DNA of 64,000 nt from Hymenobacter sp. BRD128 (GCF_013256625.1 NZ_CP053908.1:2170001-2234000); one strand, 5' to 3'; shown: positions 51,572-61,869, counted from the first letter of the stretch. The notes: a model not told the origin generated them from the letters alone. Made by a program: numbers and translations.

Positions 51572-52321
51572 ATGCCCCTTGCGGGCCGGTGGCGCGTGCT
51601 TATCCAGTTGCCTTTGTGGGCGTTGGCTACGGCCTGCGAGCAAATAAATTTTTCGAATAAAGCACCTGCGCAGACCGCCGGCAACCTCGCGCAGGCCGAT
51701 TTGCTGTTTGCCCAGGGCCAGTACGCTGCCGCTGCGCCGCACTACCGCACCCAGATATGGCGGCGGCAGCAGGTATCGCCGCGCGTGCTGCTGCGCATGG
51801 CCTACACCCAGCACCAGCTCGGCCACTACGCCGCCGAAATGTTGTATCTCAACCTGGTACAGGCCCGGCAGCCCCGCCTCAGCACCTGGCAGCAGCTGGC
51901 TGGCTTGGCGCAGCGGCAGCGCCTGGTAGGCTACCCCACCACCTGGCAGCAGGAGCTGCGGGTGCAAGCGCAGCGCTACTACTACCCCGGCCTGCAAGGG
52001 CTGCTGAGCGGGGCCGTACTGCTGGCGGTAGTGCTGCTGCTGCGGCGGCAGCGCGCCCGGCCGGGCGCCTGGCTAGCCTACGGGGCCTACCTGCTCGGCA
52101 CCGGGGCCTACCTGCTGCTGCTGCGCCCCGCGCCGGTGGGCGTGGTCACGCGGGCCGGCGCGGCCCTGATGGCTGGCCCCGGCGCCGGGGCTACCTGGCT
52201 GAGCACCGCCGCGCCCGGCGACCGCCTGCCGGTGCTGGGCCACGACGACATCTGGCTGCGCGTGCGCTGGCAAGACCGGGTGGCCTACGTGCGCGCCACC
52301 GACGCCCTGGTGGTTGAATAG
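51572..52321 (+). CDS. TPR/SH3-type membrane protein, BatE-like
   Basis: 249 residues from the ATG at 51572; the frame opens at 51506 upstream. A hydrophobic N-terminus (LIQLPLWALATAC) with a lipobox-like ATAC, a TPR-like helical part (LAQADLLFAQGQYAAAAPHY, LLRMAYTQHQLGHYAAEMLY), two membrane helices (about 150-195) and an SH3-like end (VLGHDDIWLRVRWQDRVAYV). This combination resembles BatE of the Bacteroidetes aerotolerance operon, but no batABCD genes adjoin. TATCTTTG at 51471-51478, at the tRNA edge, may be its promoter. Confidence 0.75.
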   Translation: MPLAGRWRVLIQLPLWALATACEQINFSNKAPAQTAGNLAQADLLFAQGQYAAAAPHYRTQIWRRQQVSPRVLLRMAYTQHQLGHYAAEMLYLNLVQARQPRLSTWQQLAGLAQRQRLVGYPTTWQQELRVQAQRYYYPGLQGLLSGAVLLAVVLLLRRQRARPGAWLAYGAYLLGTGAYLLLLRPAPVGVVTRAGAALMAGPGAGATWLSTAAPGDRLPVLGHDDIWLRVRWQDRVAYVRATDALVVE

Positions 52322-52358
52322 CGCCTGGTGGCACCCCTAGCGGGGATACACGTAGCAT

Positions 52359-52395
52359 AAAAAAGCACGTCCCGCGCTGGCCGGACGTGACTTTA
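52359..52395. terminator. Bidirectional terminator between convergent genes
   Basis: AAAAAAGCACGTCC, 10-base loop, GGACGTGACTTTA. It separates the BatE-like gene from the porin gene facing it. Confidence 0.8.
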
Positions 52396-52433
52396 AATAA
52401 ACTCTTTAAAAACAGCGTGTTGATTAGCCCCTG

Positions 52434-53882
52434 CTAGTTGAAATACACCTGGTATTGCAGGATGACGGCGCTGCGGCGCGAGTCCACCACGTTTTCGCCG
52501 GCGGCGTTGGTGATGTAGTAGGGCCGGTTCTGGTAGGCGAGCGTGAACTTGGAGGTGTGGCCCGAAATGAGCCAGTTGAGGCCCGCGTCGTAGAAATTCA
52601 CGTCGTCGGCCAAGCGGGCGTAGCTTGCGTGCTGGTAGGCCACGTAGGGCATAAAGGTGGTGGTGCCTACCAGGTTATCCTTGAATTTGTAGCCTAGCTG
52701 CGAGTAGATAGCATTGCCGGTGCCGTACTCCGGAAACGCGTTGCCGAAGCCGCCCACGGTGGTGCTCGTGAGGCTGGAGCCGGTGCCGGGGTTCATGGGC
52801 GCGTTGTTGCGCAGGTAGCCGGGGCCGTAGTCGAGGTGCAGGCCGGCGGCGTAAAAGCTCACGCTCGGCGCGTCGGGCGCGGCACTCAGCGGCGCGTCGT
52901 AGAATACATCGACGGCGTACTGCTGCATGGCCTTGGTTTGCACGTTGGTGGGGCTGCCCTGGGTGTACCACATGGCCTCGGGCTGCACAATAAAGCCCGC
53001 GCCAATGTTGAATACGGCCTTCTTACCGAAGTACGTGCCGGCGGTGTAGGGGGTGAGGTTGCTTTCCTGGTCCTTAAACTGATAGGAGAAATAACCCTGG
53101 TACTGCGGCTTGGGCGGCGTGCTCGAAAACTGGGCATTGGCGCCCGGCGTGGCCACGTAGCCGGCGGCTTTCTGGTAGAGCAGCGGGTTAGAAACGGCCA
53201 CGCGGTAGTCGAGCTTGCCGAGCTTGCCCTTGGCATACACGCTGAGCTTGCGGCCAAACTGGTCGTTCACGTCGTTGGTGGTTTCTTCGAGGGTGGGCAG
53301 GTCGAGGCCCATAATGGCGCCGGCCGACGACGAGGCGTAGCGGGCCAGCCCATTCCAGGCGCCCAGGCCGGCACCGAAGGACAGCCTGTTCTTCACAATG
53401 GCGTATTCGGCCACGGCGTCGTGCAGGAAAAAGCCGCCCGTGCCGCCCTGGCTAGCCCCCGGCGTGCCGCCACTCTTGCGGTCGGCATTGTAGCTGAGGT
53501 TGTTGATGCCAATTTGCGAGTAGATAAACACGCGGTCGGTGAGCTGGCCGTAGAACTGGATGCGGAAGCGCCGGATGCCGATGTCGTAGGTATTGGGCAC
53601 GTTGTAGCCGCCCACGGTGGTGCCGGGGTTGCTTTCGTTGTAGCGCATCCACACTTGGTTGAGCAGCGTGAATTTGATGTAGCGGCTGGCATCGGCGCTC
53701 AGCGGCAGCTTGCCGTCTTTGAGAAAGAAGTTGGGCGCCGGCGGGTCTTGGGGCTTTTGGGTAGCCTGCTCGGCCTGGGTTTGGGTGGGCTGCTGGCCGG
53801 GCGACGGATTGACCTGGGCGGTGGCTAGCAGGGGGAGAATGAGGGCGGCGCCGAGCGCCGCAAAAGTGACTAGCTGTTTCAT
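52434..53882 (-). CDS. Outer-membrane porin, phosphate-selective O/P-like
   Basis: 482 residues from the ATG at 53882 (MKQLVTFAALGAALIL), which gives a signal peptide cut near residue 22; the open frame to 53954 is rejected. A short Pro/Gln-rich region is followed by a run of amphipathic beta strands (YIKFTLLNQVWMRYNE, RRFRIQFYGQLTDRVFIYSQ) ending with a terminal strand SAVILQYQVYFN closing on Asn rather than Phe. The family forms anion-passing outer-membrane barrels, but substrate preference is not readable. Its promoter is not obvious. Confidence 0.88.
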   Translation of the reverse strand: MKQLVTFAALGAALILPLLATAQVNPSPGQQPTQTQAEQATQKPQDPPAPNFFLKDGKLPLSADASRYIKFTLLNQVWMRYNESNPGTTVGGYNVPNTYDIGIRRFRIQFYGQLTDRVFIYSQIGINNLSYNADRKSGGTPGASQGGTGGFFLHDAVAEYAIVKNRLSFGAGLGAWNGLARYASSSAGAIMGLDLPTLEETTNDVNDQFGRKLSVYAKGKLGKLDYRVAVSNPLLYQKAAGYVATPGANAQFSSTPPKPQYQGYFSYQFKDQESNLTPYTAGTYFGKKAVFNIGAGFIVQPEAMWYTQGSPTNVQTKAMQQYAVDVFYDAPLSAAPDAPSVSFYAAGLHLDYGPGYLRNNAPMNPGTGSSLTSTTVGGFGNAFPEYGTGNAIYSQLGYKFKDNLVGTTTFMPYVAYQHASYARLADDVNFYDAGLNWLISGHTSKFTLAYQNRPYYITNAAGENVVDSRRSAVILQYQVYFN

Positions 53883-53998
53883 CAAACGGGTACTATATGA
53901 CTTAAAAAACCGGCTCCTCGCGCCCAAAGCGGGCGAAAAGAACCGGTAAAGCACTCAGCAAACCTATGAACGCCGGATGAGCAGCGGAAACCCTAGGC

Positions 53999-54799
53999 TT
54001 AGAAATCGCCTTCCTCCTTGCGAAAATTATTTAGTACCAGCTTGTCGGTCAGGCCCGGTAGCCATTTATTCAAAAAAACGGTCAGTTTGCCCTGACCCGT
54101 GAGCACGAGGGTGCGCTGGCGCTGCGCCACGGCCCGGCGCAGGTGCTGGGCTACTTCCTCAGAGGTCATCATCTTGCCCTCGTCGCGCGGGGTGTCGTGC
54201 TGGGGCTGGCCGTTGGCGAGCAGGGCAGTGTGGCGGATGTTGGAGGCCGTGAAGCCGGGCGCGGCCGTGAGCACGTTCACGCCCTGGGGCAGCAGCTCAG
54301 TGCGCAGGGCTTCGAGAAAGCCGTTCATGGCAAACTTGGAGGCCGAGTAGCCGGTGCGGCCTGGCAGCCCGCGGTAGCCGGCAATGCTGCTGATGCCCAC
54401 GATGGTACCCTTGCTTTCGAGCAGGTAAGGCAGCGCGGCCTTGGTGGTGTACACGGTGCCGAAAAAATTGGTTTGCATGAGCTGCTCCAGCACTTGCACG
54501 TCTACGTCGGCAAACCTGGCCCGCATGCTCAGGCCGGCATTGTTCATGAGTACGTCGAGGCGGCCAAAGGCGGCGATGGTGTCGGCCACGGCGCGGTTGG
54601 CATCGGCCAGCACGCCCACGTCGCCCTGCACCGTGCGGTGCTGAATGCCGGCGGCCGTGAGCTCGGCGGCGGTGGCGGCCAGCCTGGCCGCGTCGCGGCC
54701 GGTAATTACCACGCGGGCGCCGGCCCGGCCAAACTCCAGGGCGCAGGCCCGGCCAATGCCCGAGGTGCCACCCGTAATCAGAACTACGCTTGTTGTCAT
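53999..54799 (-). CDS. Short-chain dehydrogenase/reductase
   Basis: 266 residues. Rossmann turn LITGGTSGIGRACALEF, NNAGLSM, catalytic ISSIAGYRG and YSASKFAMNG (Ser, Tyr, Lys). The C-terminal ending NKWLPGLTDKLVLNNF hints at a membrane-associated SDR type, but the substrate is unknown. A TATCTTTA box is four bases before the ATG. Confidence 0.93.
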   Translation of the reverse strand: MTTSVVLITGGTSGIGRACALEFGRAGARVVITGRDAARLAATAAELTAAGIQHRTVQGDVGVLADANRAVADTIAAFGRLDVLMNNAGLSMRARFADVDVQVLEQLMQTNFFGTVYTTKAALPYLLESKGTIVGISSIAGYRGLPGRTGYSASKFAMNGFLEALRTELLPQGVNVLTAAPGFTASNIRHTALLANGQPQHDTPRDEGKMMTSEEVAQHLRRAVAQRQRTLVLTGQGKLTVFLNKWLPGLTDKLVLNNFRKEEGDF

Positions 54800-54803
54800 G
54801 CGC

Positions 54804-54811
54804 TAAAGATA
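54804..54811 (-). promoter_or_regulatory. -7-like box TATCTTTA of the SDR gene
   Basis: Last base differs from TAnnTTTG; four-base gap (GCGC) to the ATG at 54799. Confidence 0.55.
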
Positions 54812-55030
54812 AAGAAACCTTATTCGGCGGCTAGCCCCCGAAATGCAAACCTACGGCCGGGGCCAGCCCGGCCGGTGCGAGACAGGCAAATTTCCAGCCC
54901 AGGCGTTGATTAGTCGATTTTCAGTGGAACTCCGGCTCGCTTGGCCTTACTTTTAGGCCTTAGCTACGGGGGTTGTTTCTGCCCTGGCGGCCTTCCTCAG
55001 TTCTTCATTCATCGCCCTTCACTTTAGTGC

Positions 55031-57319
55031 ATGTTTCCACCTCTACGTTCGTGGGTTAGCCAGCTGGCCGGGCTGAGCTTATTGCTGCTGCCGGCGCTGG
55101 GCCGGGCGCAGTGCCCCGGGGCCGCCGTCTGCACGCCCGGCAAGGCCAGCAATGCGCTGGCTTCGGCCTATAATATGGGCATTTATAACGTGACGCTGGG
55201 CAGTATTAACAACACCACGCCCGGCTATATCGATGGTTATAAAGACTATAGCTGCGCCACTACCGGGGCCGTGAGCACCAGCCTGACGGTGAGCACGCCC
55301 ACCGCCATCAGCATTAAAAACGGCACCGTGGCCGCCGAAAACGTGCGGGTGTGGATAGACTACAACAACGACGGCACCTTTGGCACCGATGAACTAGCCT
55401 TTAGCTCGGATAATAAGCTGCTGCACACGGGCACCGTCACGCCGCCCGCCACGGCTACGCTGGGCGTGCCGCTGCGCCTGCGCGTGGCCTCCGACTACGC
55501 CAACGCGGCCGTGCCCACGGCCTGCTCGACGCCGCAATACTCGCAGGATGAAGACTATAGCGTGATACTGGCGGCCAACGTAAACAAGCCCGCAGCAGCC
55601 TTCACCCAGGATGCTACCACTACCTGCTCGGGCCAGGTGCAGTTTACCGACCAGAGCACCAACGTGCCCACCAGCTGGAGCTGGAATTTTGGCGATGGCA
55701 GCACCAGCACCCAGCAAAACCCGCGGCATACCTACGCCGCCGCCGGCACCTACCAGGTGACCCTGACCGCTGCCAACGCGGCCGGCAGCAGCACCAGCGC
55801 CCCCACGGCCATTACCTACAACCCGGTGGTGCCCCTGGCGGCCACCGCCTGCCCCGGCCTGCCGGCCACCGGCTACTGCTGCAACTACGGCATCGTGCGG
55901 GTACGGCTGGGCACCATCGACAATACCTCGGCCGACGGCAGCGCGGGCTACCAGGATTTTACCTGCGGGCAGCGCACTACGCTCAGCGCAGGGGCGCCTT
56001 ATTCGCTGATTATCAACACCGGCGGCACCCGCACCCACGATGTGCGCGCCTGGCTCGACCTCAACAACGACGGCACCTTCAGCGCCACTGAGAAGCTGGC
56101 CGAGGCCCTGATTACCACCAGCCCCACCCTCGGCTTTACGGTGCCCGCTACGGCTATGCTCAACCAGCCGCTGCGCCTGCGCCTGGTGGCCGATGCCAGC
56201 GGCACGTTTCCGCAGCCCTGCGCGGCGCCTACTTCGGGCCAGGTAGAGGACTATACCGTGACGGTGGTGCCCAATACCAACCCGCCAACGGCCGCCTTTA
56301 CCTCGACCTACGTGGCCGGGGCCTGCACTTCGCCGGCCAATACCTATACCTTTACCGACCAGAGTACTAATGGCCCCACCGCCTGGCAGTGGAGCTTTAG
56401 CCCGAGCGCGGGCGTTACGTTTGTGAACGGCACCTCGGCTAGCTCGCCAAATCCGCAGGTAGCCTTCAGCACGGCCGGCTACTACTCGGTAACGCTGCGC
56501 GCCACCAATGCCTACGGCAGCAACACGCTCACGCAGCCCAATTACCTGCTCATTCAGGTGCCTTGCCTGGCCTATTGCGCAGCGAGCGGTGGCTATGCCA
56601 CGGGCGCGGCCAGCTCGCTCTGGGTTACCAACGTGAGCGTGAGCGCGGGGGCCAGCGGCGGGGCAGCGTTCAGCAACACTTCGGGCAATTCGGCGGGCGG
56701 CTACACTTTCTTTAGCGGGCAAAGCGTGGCACTGACTGGGGGCACCACCCAAACTATCAGCGTGACGACCAACCTCAATAAGGCGCACCGCACCACCATC
56801 TGGGTCGATTATAACCGCGATGGCGTGTTTGCGAATACCACCGGCACGGGCGGCGAGCTGGTGTACAATGGCATTACCGCGGCGGCTACCGCGGCGGTGG
56901 CTGCCGCCATTCCGAGCGGCGTGGGTACCACCCGCCTGCGCGTAGTTGTGACCCAGAACAACAACACCCCCAACCCCTGCCTCACCAACCAGGGCGAGGC
57001 TGAGGTAGAAGACTACCCTGTGAACGTAGCCACCCCCCTAGCCACCCGCGAAAGCCAGGCCCTGCCTGCCCTCACGGTGAGCCCCAACCCTACTGCCAAC
57101 GGCCTGGTACAGGTGCAGGTGAGCGCAGCCGGCGCCACTGGCTTCTACACCGTGCAAGTAACTAACGTGCTAGGCGCGACGCTACTTAGCCAGCCGCTAC
57201 GCCTGGGCACAGCCGCCCCGGCTAGCCTCGACCTGAGCGCCCTGCCGGCCGGCCTCTACCTGCTGCGCCTCACCGACGCGCAGGGCCAGACGGCCCTGCG
57301 CCGCGTGGTACGCCAGTAG
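55031..57319 (+). CDS. Secreted GEVED/PKD protein with a type A T9SS sorting domain
   Basis: 762 residues. A signal peptide (cut near 27) is followed by GEVED (about 38-170, ending QDEDYSVIL), a PKD domain (about 190-265, WNFGDGSTSTQQNPRHTY), a second GEVED (to about 415, VEDYTVTV), a second PKD (to about 510), a third GEVED (to about 675, VEDYPVNV) and a C-terminal type A sorting domain (LTVSPNPTANG, LPAGLYLLRLTDAQGQ, ending RRVVRQ). The T9SS exports such proteins across the outer membrane. It is likely a surface or secreted adhesin, possibly carbohydrate-binding, but no catalytic domain is seen. The next gene is a second T9SS cargo on the same strand. Confidence 0.93.
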   Translation: MFPPLRSWVSQLAGLSLLLLPALGRAQCPGAAVCTPGKASNALASAYNMGIYNVTLGSINNTTPGYIDGYKDYSCATTGAVSTSLTVSTPTAISIKNGTVAAENVRVWIDYNNDGTFGTDELAFSSDNKLLHTGTVTPPATATLGVPLRLRVASDYANAAVPTACSTPQYSQDEDYSVILAANVNKPAAAFTQDATTTCSGQVQFTDQSTNVPTSWSWNFGDGSTSTQQNPRHTYAAAGTYQVTLTAANAAGSSTSAPTAITYNPVVPLAATACPGLPATGYCCNYGIVRVRLGTIDNTSADGSAGYQDFTCGQRTTLSAGAPYSLIINTGGTRTHDVRAWLDLNNDGTFSATEKLAEALITTSPTLGFTVPATAMLNQPLRLRLVADASGTFPQPCAAPTSGQVEDYTVTVVPNTNPPTAAFTSTYVAGACTSPANTYTFTDQSTNGPTAWQWSFSPSAGVTFVNGTSASSPNPQVAFSTAGYYSVTLRATNAYGSNTLTQPNYLLIQVPCLAYCAASGGYATGAASSLWVTNVSVSAGASGGAAFSNTSGNSAGGYTFFSGQSVALTGGTTQTISVTTNLNKAHRTTIWVDYNRDGVFANTTGTGGELVYNGITAAATAAVAAAIPSGVGTTRLRVVVTQNNNTPNPCLTNQGEAEVEDYPVNVATPLATRESQALPALTVSPNPTANGLVQVQVSAAGATGFYTVQVTNVLGATLLSQPLRLGTAAPASLDLSALPAGLYLLRLTDAQGQTALRRVVRQ

Positions 57320-57394
57320 CCGGCGCCTCAACCAGACTGGCCCGGCGGGGCGGGGCTAGCCTACTTTTTCTGCTTTCACTTCCTGCTTTTATCT

Positions 57395-60300
57395 ATGCTG
57401 CCAACTCTACTTCGTCGGCTGGGGGTGCTGCCCCGGCTGGTCCTTCTGCTTCTGGCGCTGGGGGGGCGCGCCCGGCGCTGGCTACCCACCTGCTGGGCGG
57501 CGAAATGACCTACCGCTACCTCGACGCCAACGGCCCGAGCGCCGCGCCGCTGCGCTACCAGCTCACCATCACGATTTACGATAACACCAACACCGGCGCG
57601 GCGGCCCCCAATACCGATGCGCCGGTGGGCATCTATGACCTGGCGACGGGCGCCAAAATTAACCTGGTGCAGGGCGTGAATATCCTGAGTGGCTCGGGCG
57701 CCACGGCCCCGGCCGGCGGCAACCTGGCGGGGTTTATGGATATTACTTCCTACACAATCTCGCCCAATCTGAACCCGAGCACCGCCTCGGGCTGTCCGGC
57801 CACGGGCGTCACGCAGACGTTTAAACTCCAGAAGTTTACGGCCATTGTCAACCTGCCGGTAAATGCCCAGGGCTACTACGCGCTCTTCACGCGCAGCGCC
57901 CGCAACGTGGACGTGAAGAACCTGAACACGGCCGGCAACAACGAGTCGCTGATTCTCTACAGCCAGCTCTCGCCGCCGCTACTGCCCAATCGCTCGCCCA
58001 TCTTTTCGGATACGGCCGTGGCCGTGGTGTGCCAGGGCGATACCACCATCCTGCTCAACAACGCCGTGGACCCCGATGGCGACCGCCTGGTGTACGCCTT
58101 CGGCAGCCCCTACGGCACCAATGCGGGCGGCAATGGCGTGCCGCCAGGCACTTTCCCGCTGTCGGGCGGCGCGCCCAATGTGCCCACGGTACCCTATTAT
58201 GGCGGCGCGGGCTACTCGCCCACCACGCCCTTCGGCACCACGCCCGGCAACTACGCTAGCCTCAATGCCAGCACCGGCACCGCCAAGTACCGGGCCGCCA
58301 CGGGCACAGCCGGCTACAAATACGTGGTGGCCGTGGATGTGAGCGAGTACCGCACCATCAACGGCCGCGAGGTACTTATTGGCACTACCCGGCGCGACTT
58401 GCAGCTACTGGTGGGCGACTGCCCGGCCACTGCCGCGCCGGTGCTGCCGCTGGCTACTGCCACGCCGCGCAGCTACACCATCGAGGAAGGCAGCTCGCTC
58501 AGTATTCCGCTGACCGTAACCCAGGCCAACGGCCACGTGCTCACGCTCACGCTCAACAGCGTGCTGCTCGATGGGGCAGGCGGCTTTAATGCCGCTTTCA
58601 ATGGCAACCCCGGCACCGTAACGGCCGGCAACCCTACTGGCACGGCTACGGCCACCGGCACGGGCGGGCGGGTCACGGGCACGTTTGTGTATAACTCGGC
58701 CTGCGGCGAGGCCCGCGCCACGCCCTACGACGTGGCCTTCACGGCCAAAGACCTGGCCTGCGGCGGCAAGCTCGTGGCCGACGTACTGCGCATTACCGTG
58801 ACGCGACCCTCGGGCCCACCGCCATCAGCGGCGACGCAGTGGTGTGTAACCTCAACACCGTGAGCACGTACCGGGCTACCGGCGGTACGGCGCCCGTCGT
58901 GCGCTGGCGCGTGGTGGGCGGCACTTTTGTGGGAAGCAACACCGGCAGCACGGTGCAGGTAAACTGGACCAAGGCCGGCACCGGCACCCTCGTGGCGAAA
59001 GGCGTTTCAAGCTACGGCTGCCTTACCGACTCGGTAGCGCAGTCGGTAACCGTGGCCCCGGCCGGCGCGCTCACCGTGACCGGTACCCTGAGCACCTGCC
59101 AGGGCGGCAGCGTATCCCTGGCCGTGGCCGGCGGCACGGCCCCCTACACCCTCACCGATGGCAGCGGCACTACCCAGACCGGCGCCGGACCGTTCACCGT
59201 GACGCCCACCGCCACCACTACCTATACCATTACAAGCGGCGCAATGGTCCTCGGCTGCACGGCCAGCCAGCAAGCAACAGTAACGGTGCTGCCGCTACCC
59301 GTGGCCAACGTAGGCCTGCCCACCCGCACCACCTGCACGGGCGTACCCATCACGCTCGGTGCGGCGCCGGTGGCGGGCTATACTTACAGCTGGAGCCCCA
59401 GCACCGGCCTCGGCAGCAGCACCGCCCCCAACCCCACGCTGACGCTGACCAATACCACCGGCGCGCCCATTACGACGACCTACACGCTGACCGTAACCAA
59501 CACGGCCACCGGCTGCGTGGGCACCGGCACCGTGGCCGTAACCGTGAACCCCGGCGCCACGGCCGCCGCCGGCCCGGCCCAGGCCGTGTGCGACCGCAGC
59601 ACCATCACGCTAGGGTCGGCCGCCCTACCCGGCTACACCTACCAGTGGACGCCCGCCACCAACCTCAGCAGCGCCACCGCGGCCCAGCCCGTGCTCACGG
59701 GCGTGAACGCGACCAGCGCGCCCCTCGTGCAGCAGTACGTGGTGCTGGCCACCACCGCGCTAGGGTGCTCCAGCAAAGACTCGGTGCTGATTACCATTAA
59801 CCCGCGCCCGGCGGCCGATACTATCAGCGGGCCGCGCTCGGTGTGCCCCACCGTCACGGGCATTGCGTATTCGATTAAAAATCCGCGTGCTACCGCCTAC
59901 CAGTGGACCGTAACGGGCGGCACCATCGCCAGCGGCCAGGGCTCGGCCAACATTACCGTGAACTGGGGCACGGCCGGCGCGGGCGCCGTGCGCGCCGTGG
60001 CAACCAACGCCGTGGGCTGCCAGTCCGATGCCTTCACGCTGCCCGTCATCATCAACCAGCAGCTGCAAACGGCCAAGCCCACCGGCCCCACCAGCGTGTG
60101 CCAGGCCGATGGCCCCTACTTCTACCAAACGCTGCTGGCCAACGGCTCGTCGTACTCGTGGCAGCTCTCCGGCACGGCCCAGGGCACGCTGGTTAATAAC
60201 TTGAATACTACCAGTATTCGCTTTACTACGGCGGGGCTAGCCAAGCTTGTGGTGACGGAAACTAGCAACCCGGCCGGCGGCATCTGCCGGGGCGTGAGCG

Positions 60301-61694
60301 ATACACTCTACATCACCGTGAAGCCCTCGCCGCTGACCACGCTCACCATCCAGGGGCCGGCCCGCTTTTGCGTAAACAGCGGCCCGCAGACCTACACCCT
60401 GCCCGGCGCCAGCGGCTCGACCTACGTGTTTCAGCTCAATGGCGCAGTCATCGCCAACGTTAATGGCACCGTAACCATCCCGGCCAGCACGGCCGTGGGC
60501 ACTTACACCCTCACCGCCCGCGAAACCAACGCCGGCGGCTGCGCCGGCCCGCTGTATACCAAGCAGTTTACGGTAGACCCGCGGCCCGGCGCGCTCACCA
60601 TTAGCGGGCCGCGCTTCGTGTGCCCGGCCGCGCTCAGCCTCACCTACACCGTGGTGAACGCGGTGGCCACCTCCACTTTCCAGTGGACCGTGACGGGCGG
60701 CACCATCGCCAGCGGCCAGGGCTCGGCTACTATCACGGTGAGCTTCCCGGCCGGCGCCACTGCCAACGCTACCGTGAGCGTGACCGAAACCTCGCAGTAT
60801 GGCTGCGCCGGCGCGCCGGTGGCTATTACGGTAGTGCCCGACAATGCCCAGGCCCCGCAGCTCACGCTAGCCTCGGTGGTAGCTACCGACAATACCAAGG
60901 TAACGCTCACCTTCGCCGTGGCTAGCCCCGCCAACACGCCCAACCCCGTGCGCGTGCTGCGCCGCGACGCGGGCAGCACCGGCACCTTCGCGCAGGTGGG
61001 CACGGTGGCGGCCACCGCCACCGCCTTCGTCGATGCCACCGCCAACGCCGCCCAAACGGCCTACGAGTATTCGCTAGCCCTCACCAACGGCTGCGGCGAC
61101 GTGCTCACGGCGCCCGTCTCGCACACCACCGTGCTGCTGAAGGCCCTGGCCACGCCCGGCCCCGGCGGCCGCAACCAGGGCTCGACGCACCTCACCTGGA
61201 CGGCCTACCGGGGCTTCACGGTGGCCGGCTACCGCCTCTACCAGCAGCTCGACAACGGTGGCTACCAGTTAATTAACAACTTCGGCGCTAGCACCTTGCT
61301 GGCCGATGTGAGCAACACCATGCAGGCCAGCAGCGGCCTGGGTTTCAACCAATGCTTCCGCATCGTGGCCTTCTCGGCCGATGCCGTGCCGCGCGAGTCG
61401 AACTCGAACACCAGCTGCGTAGACTTCGCCAACAAAACGGCGTTCTACAATATCATCACGCCCAACGGCGACGGCCAGAACGACGTGCTTATCATCGACA
61501 ACGTGCAGCTCTACCCCGGCAACTCGCTGGCCGTGTTCAACCGCTGGGGACGCGAGGTCTACAACGCCACCAACTACAACAACACCAGCACCGTGTGGGG
61601 CGCCGACCCCGGCATCGCGGCCGGCGTGTACTACTACCTCTTCAAGCTGCCCGATGGCACCGCCACCAAGGGCTGGGTAGAAGTGGTGAAGTAG
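57395..61694 (+). CDS. Giant secreted protein with a type B T9SS (CHU_C) sorting domain, twice frame-broken
   Basis: Read as one gene of about 1433 residues if one base is added to the G7 run at 57460-57466 and one C to the run at 58815-58817. Without repair the pieces are 57395-57504, 57505-58863 and 58839-61694. The joined N-terminus is LLLLALGGARPALATHLLGG followed by EMTYRYLDANGP, a segment I know from gliding-motility-type secreted proteins. Then come PKD-like repeats (WSPSTGLGSSTAPNPTL, YQWTVTGGTIASGQGS twice), an FN3-like part (YEYSLALTNGCGD) and the C-terminal ITPNGDGQNDVLIID, FNRWGREVYN, GVYYYLFKL, WVEVVK, the CHU_C type B signal. It probably lies on the surface. Confidence 0.88.
59901..60728 (+). 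repeat. Direct repeat inside the giant protein gene
   Basis: Bases 59901-59948 and 60681-60728 (both starting CAGTGGACCG and running to GCTCGGC) differ at a single position in the first 47 bases. The flanks are less similar. One PKD-like module of about 780 bases has been duplicated or converted. Confidence 0.8.
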
Positions 61695-61853
61695 TCTGAA
61701 CCACGGATTCGGCGGATTTTAAGGCCGATTATTCCTTGCCTGCCCCTGCCAGTCAGCAGTCCGAATCACAGAAAAGGCCGCCCAGTCGGGCGGCCTTTTT
61801 GCGTCTACAAAATCTGGGTAATCCGAAAAATCCGTCGAATCCGTGGTTCAGAC
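61694..61853. repeat. GTCTGAACCACGGATTCG inverted repeat with a terminator inside
   Basis: Arms 61694-61719 and 61828-61853 are reverse complements over 26 bases with one mismatch. A GC-rich hairpin terminator lies in the loop. The left arm starts at the end of the gene's stop codon. Confidence 0.88.
61772..61800. terminator. Terminator AAAAGGCCGCCC/GGGCGGCCTTTTT
   Basis: Perfect 12-base arms with a 4-base loop (AGTC), A-run and T-run at the ends. Confidence 0.9.
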
Positions 61854-61869
61854 AAGCCGGCCGGGGCCC

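Noticed and set aside
55394..56788. 464-codon minus-strand frame inside the GEVED/PKD gene
   Set aside because: Low-complexity Ala/Gly/Arg text, a shadow of the plus-strand gene.
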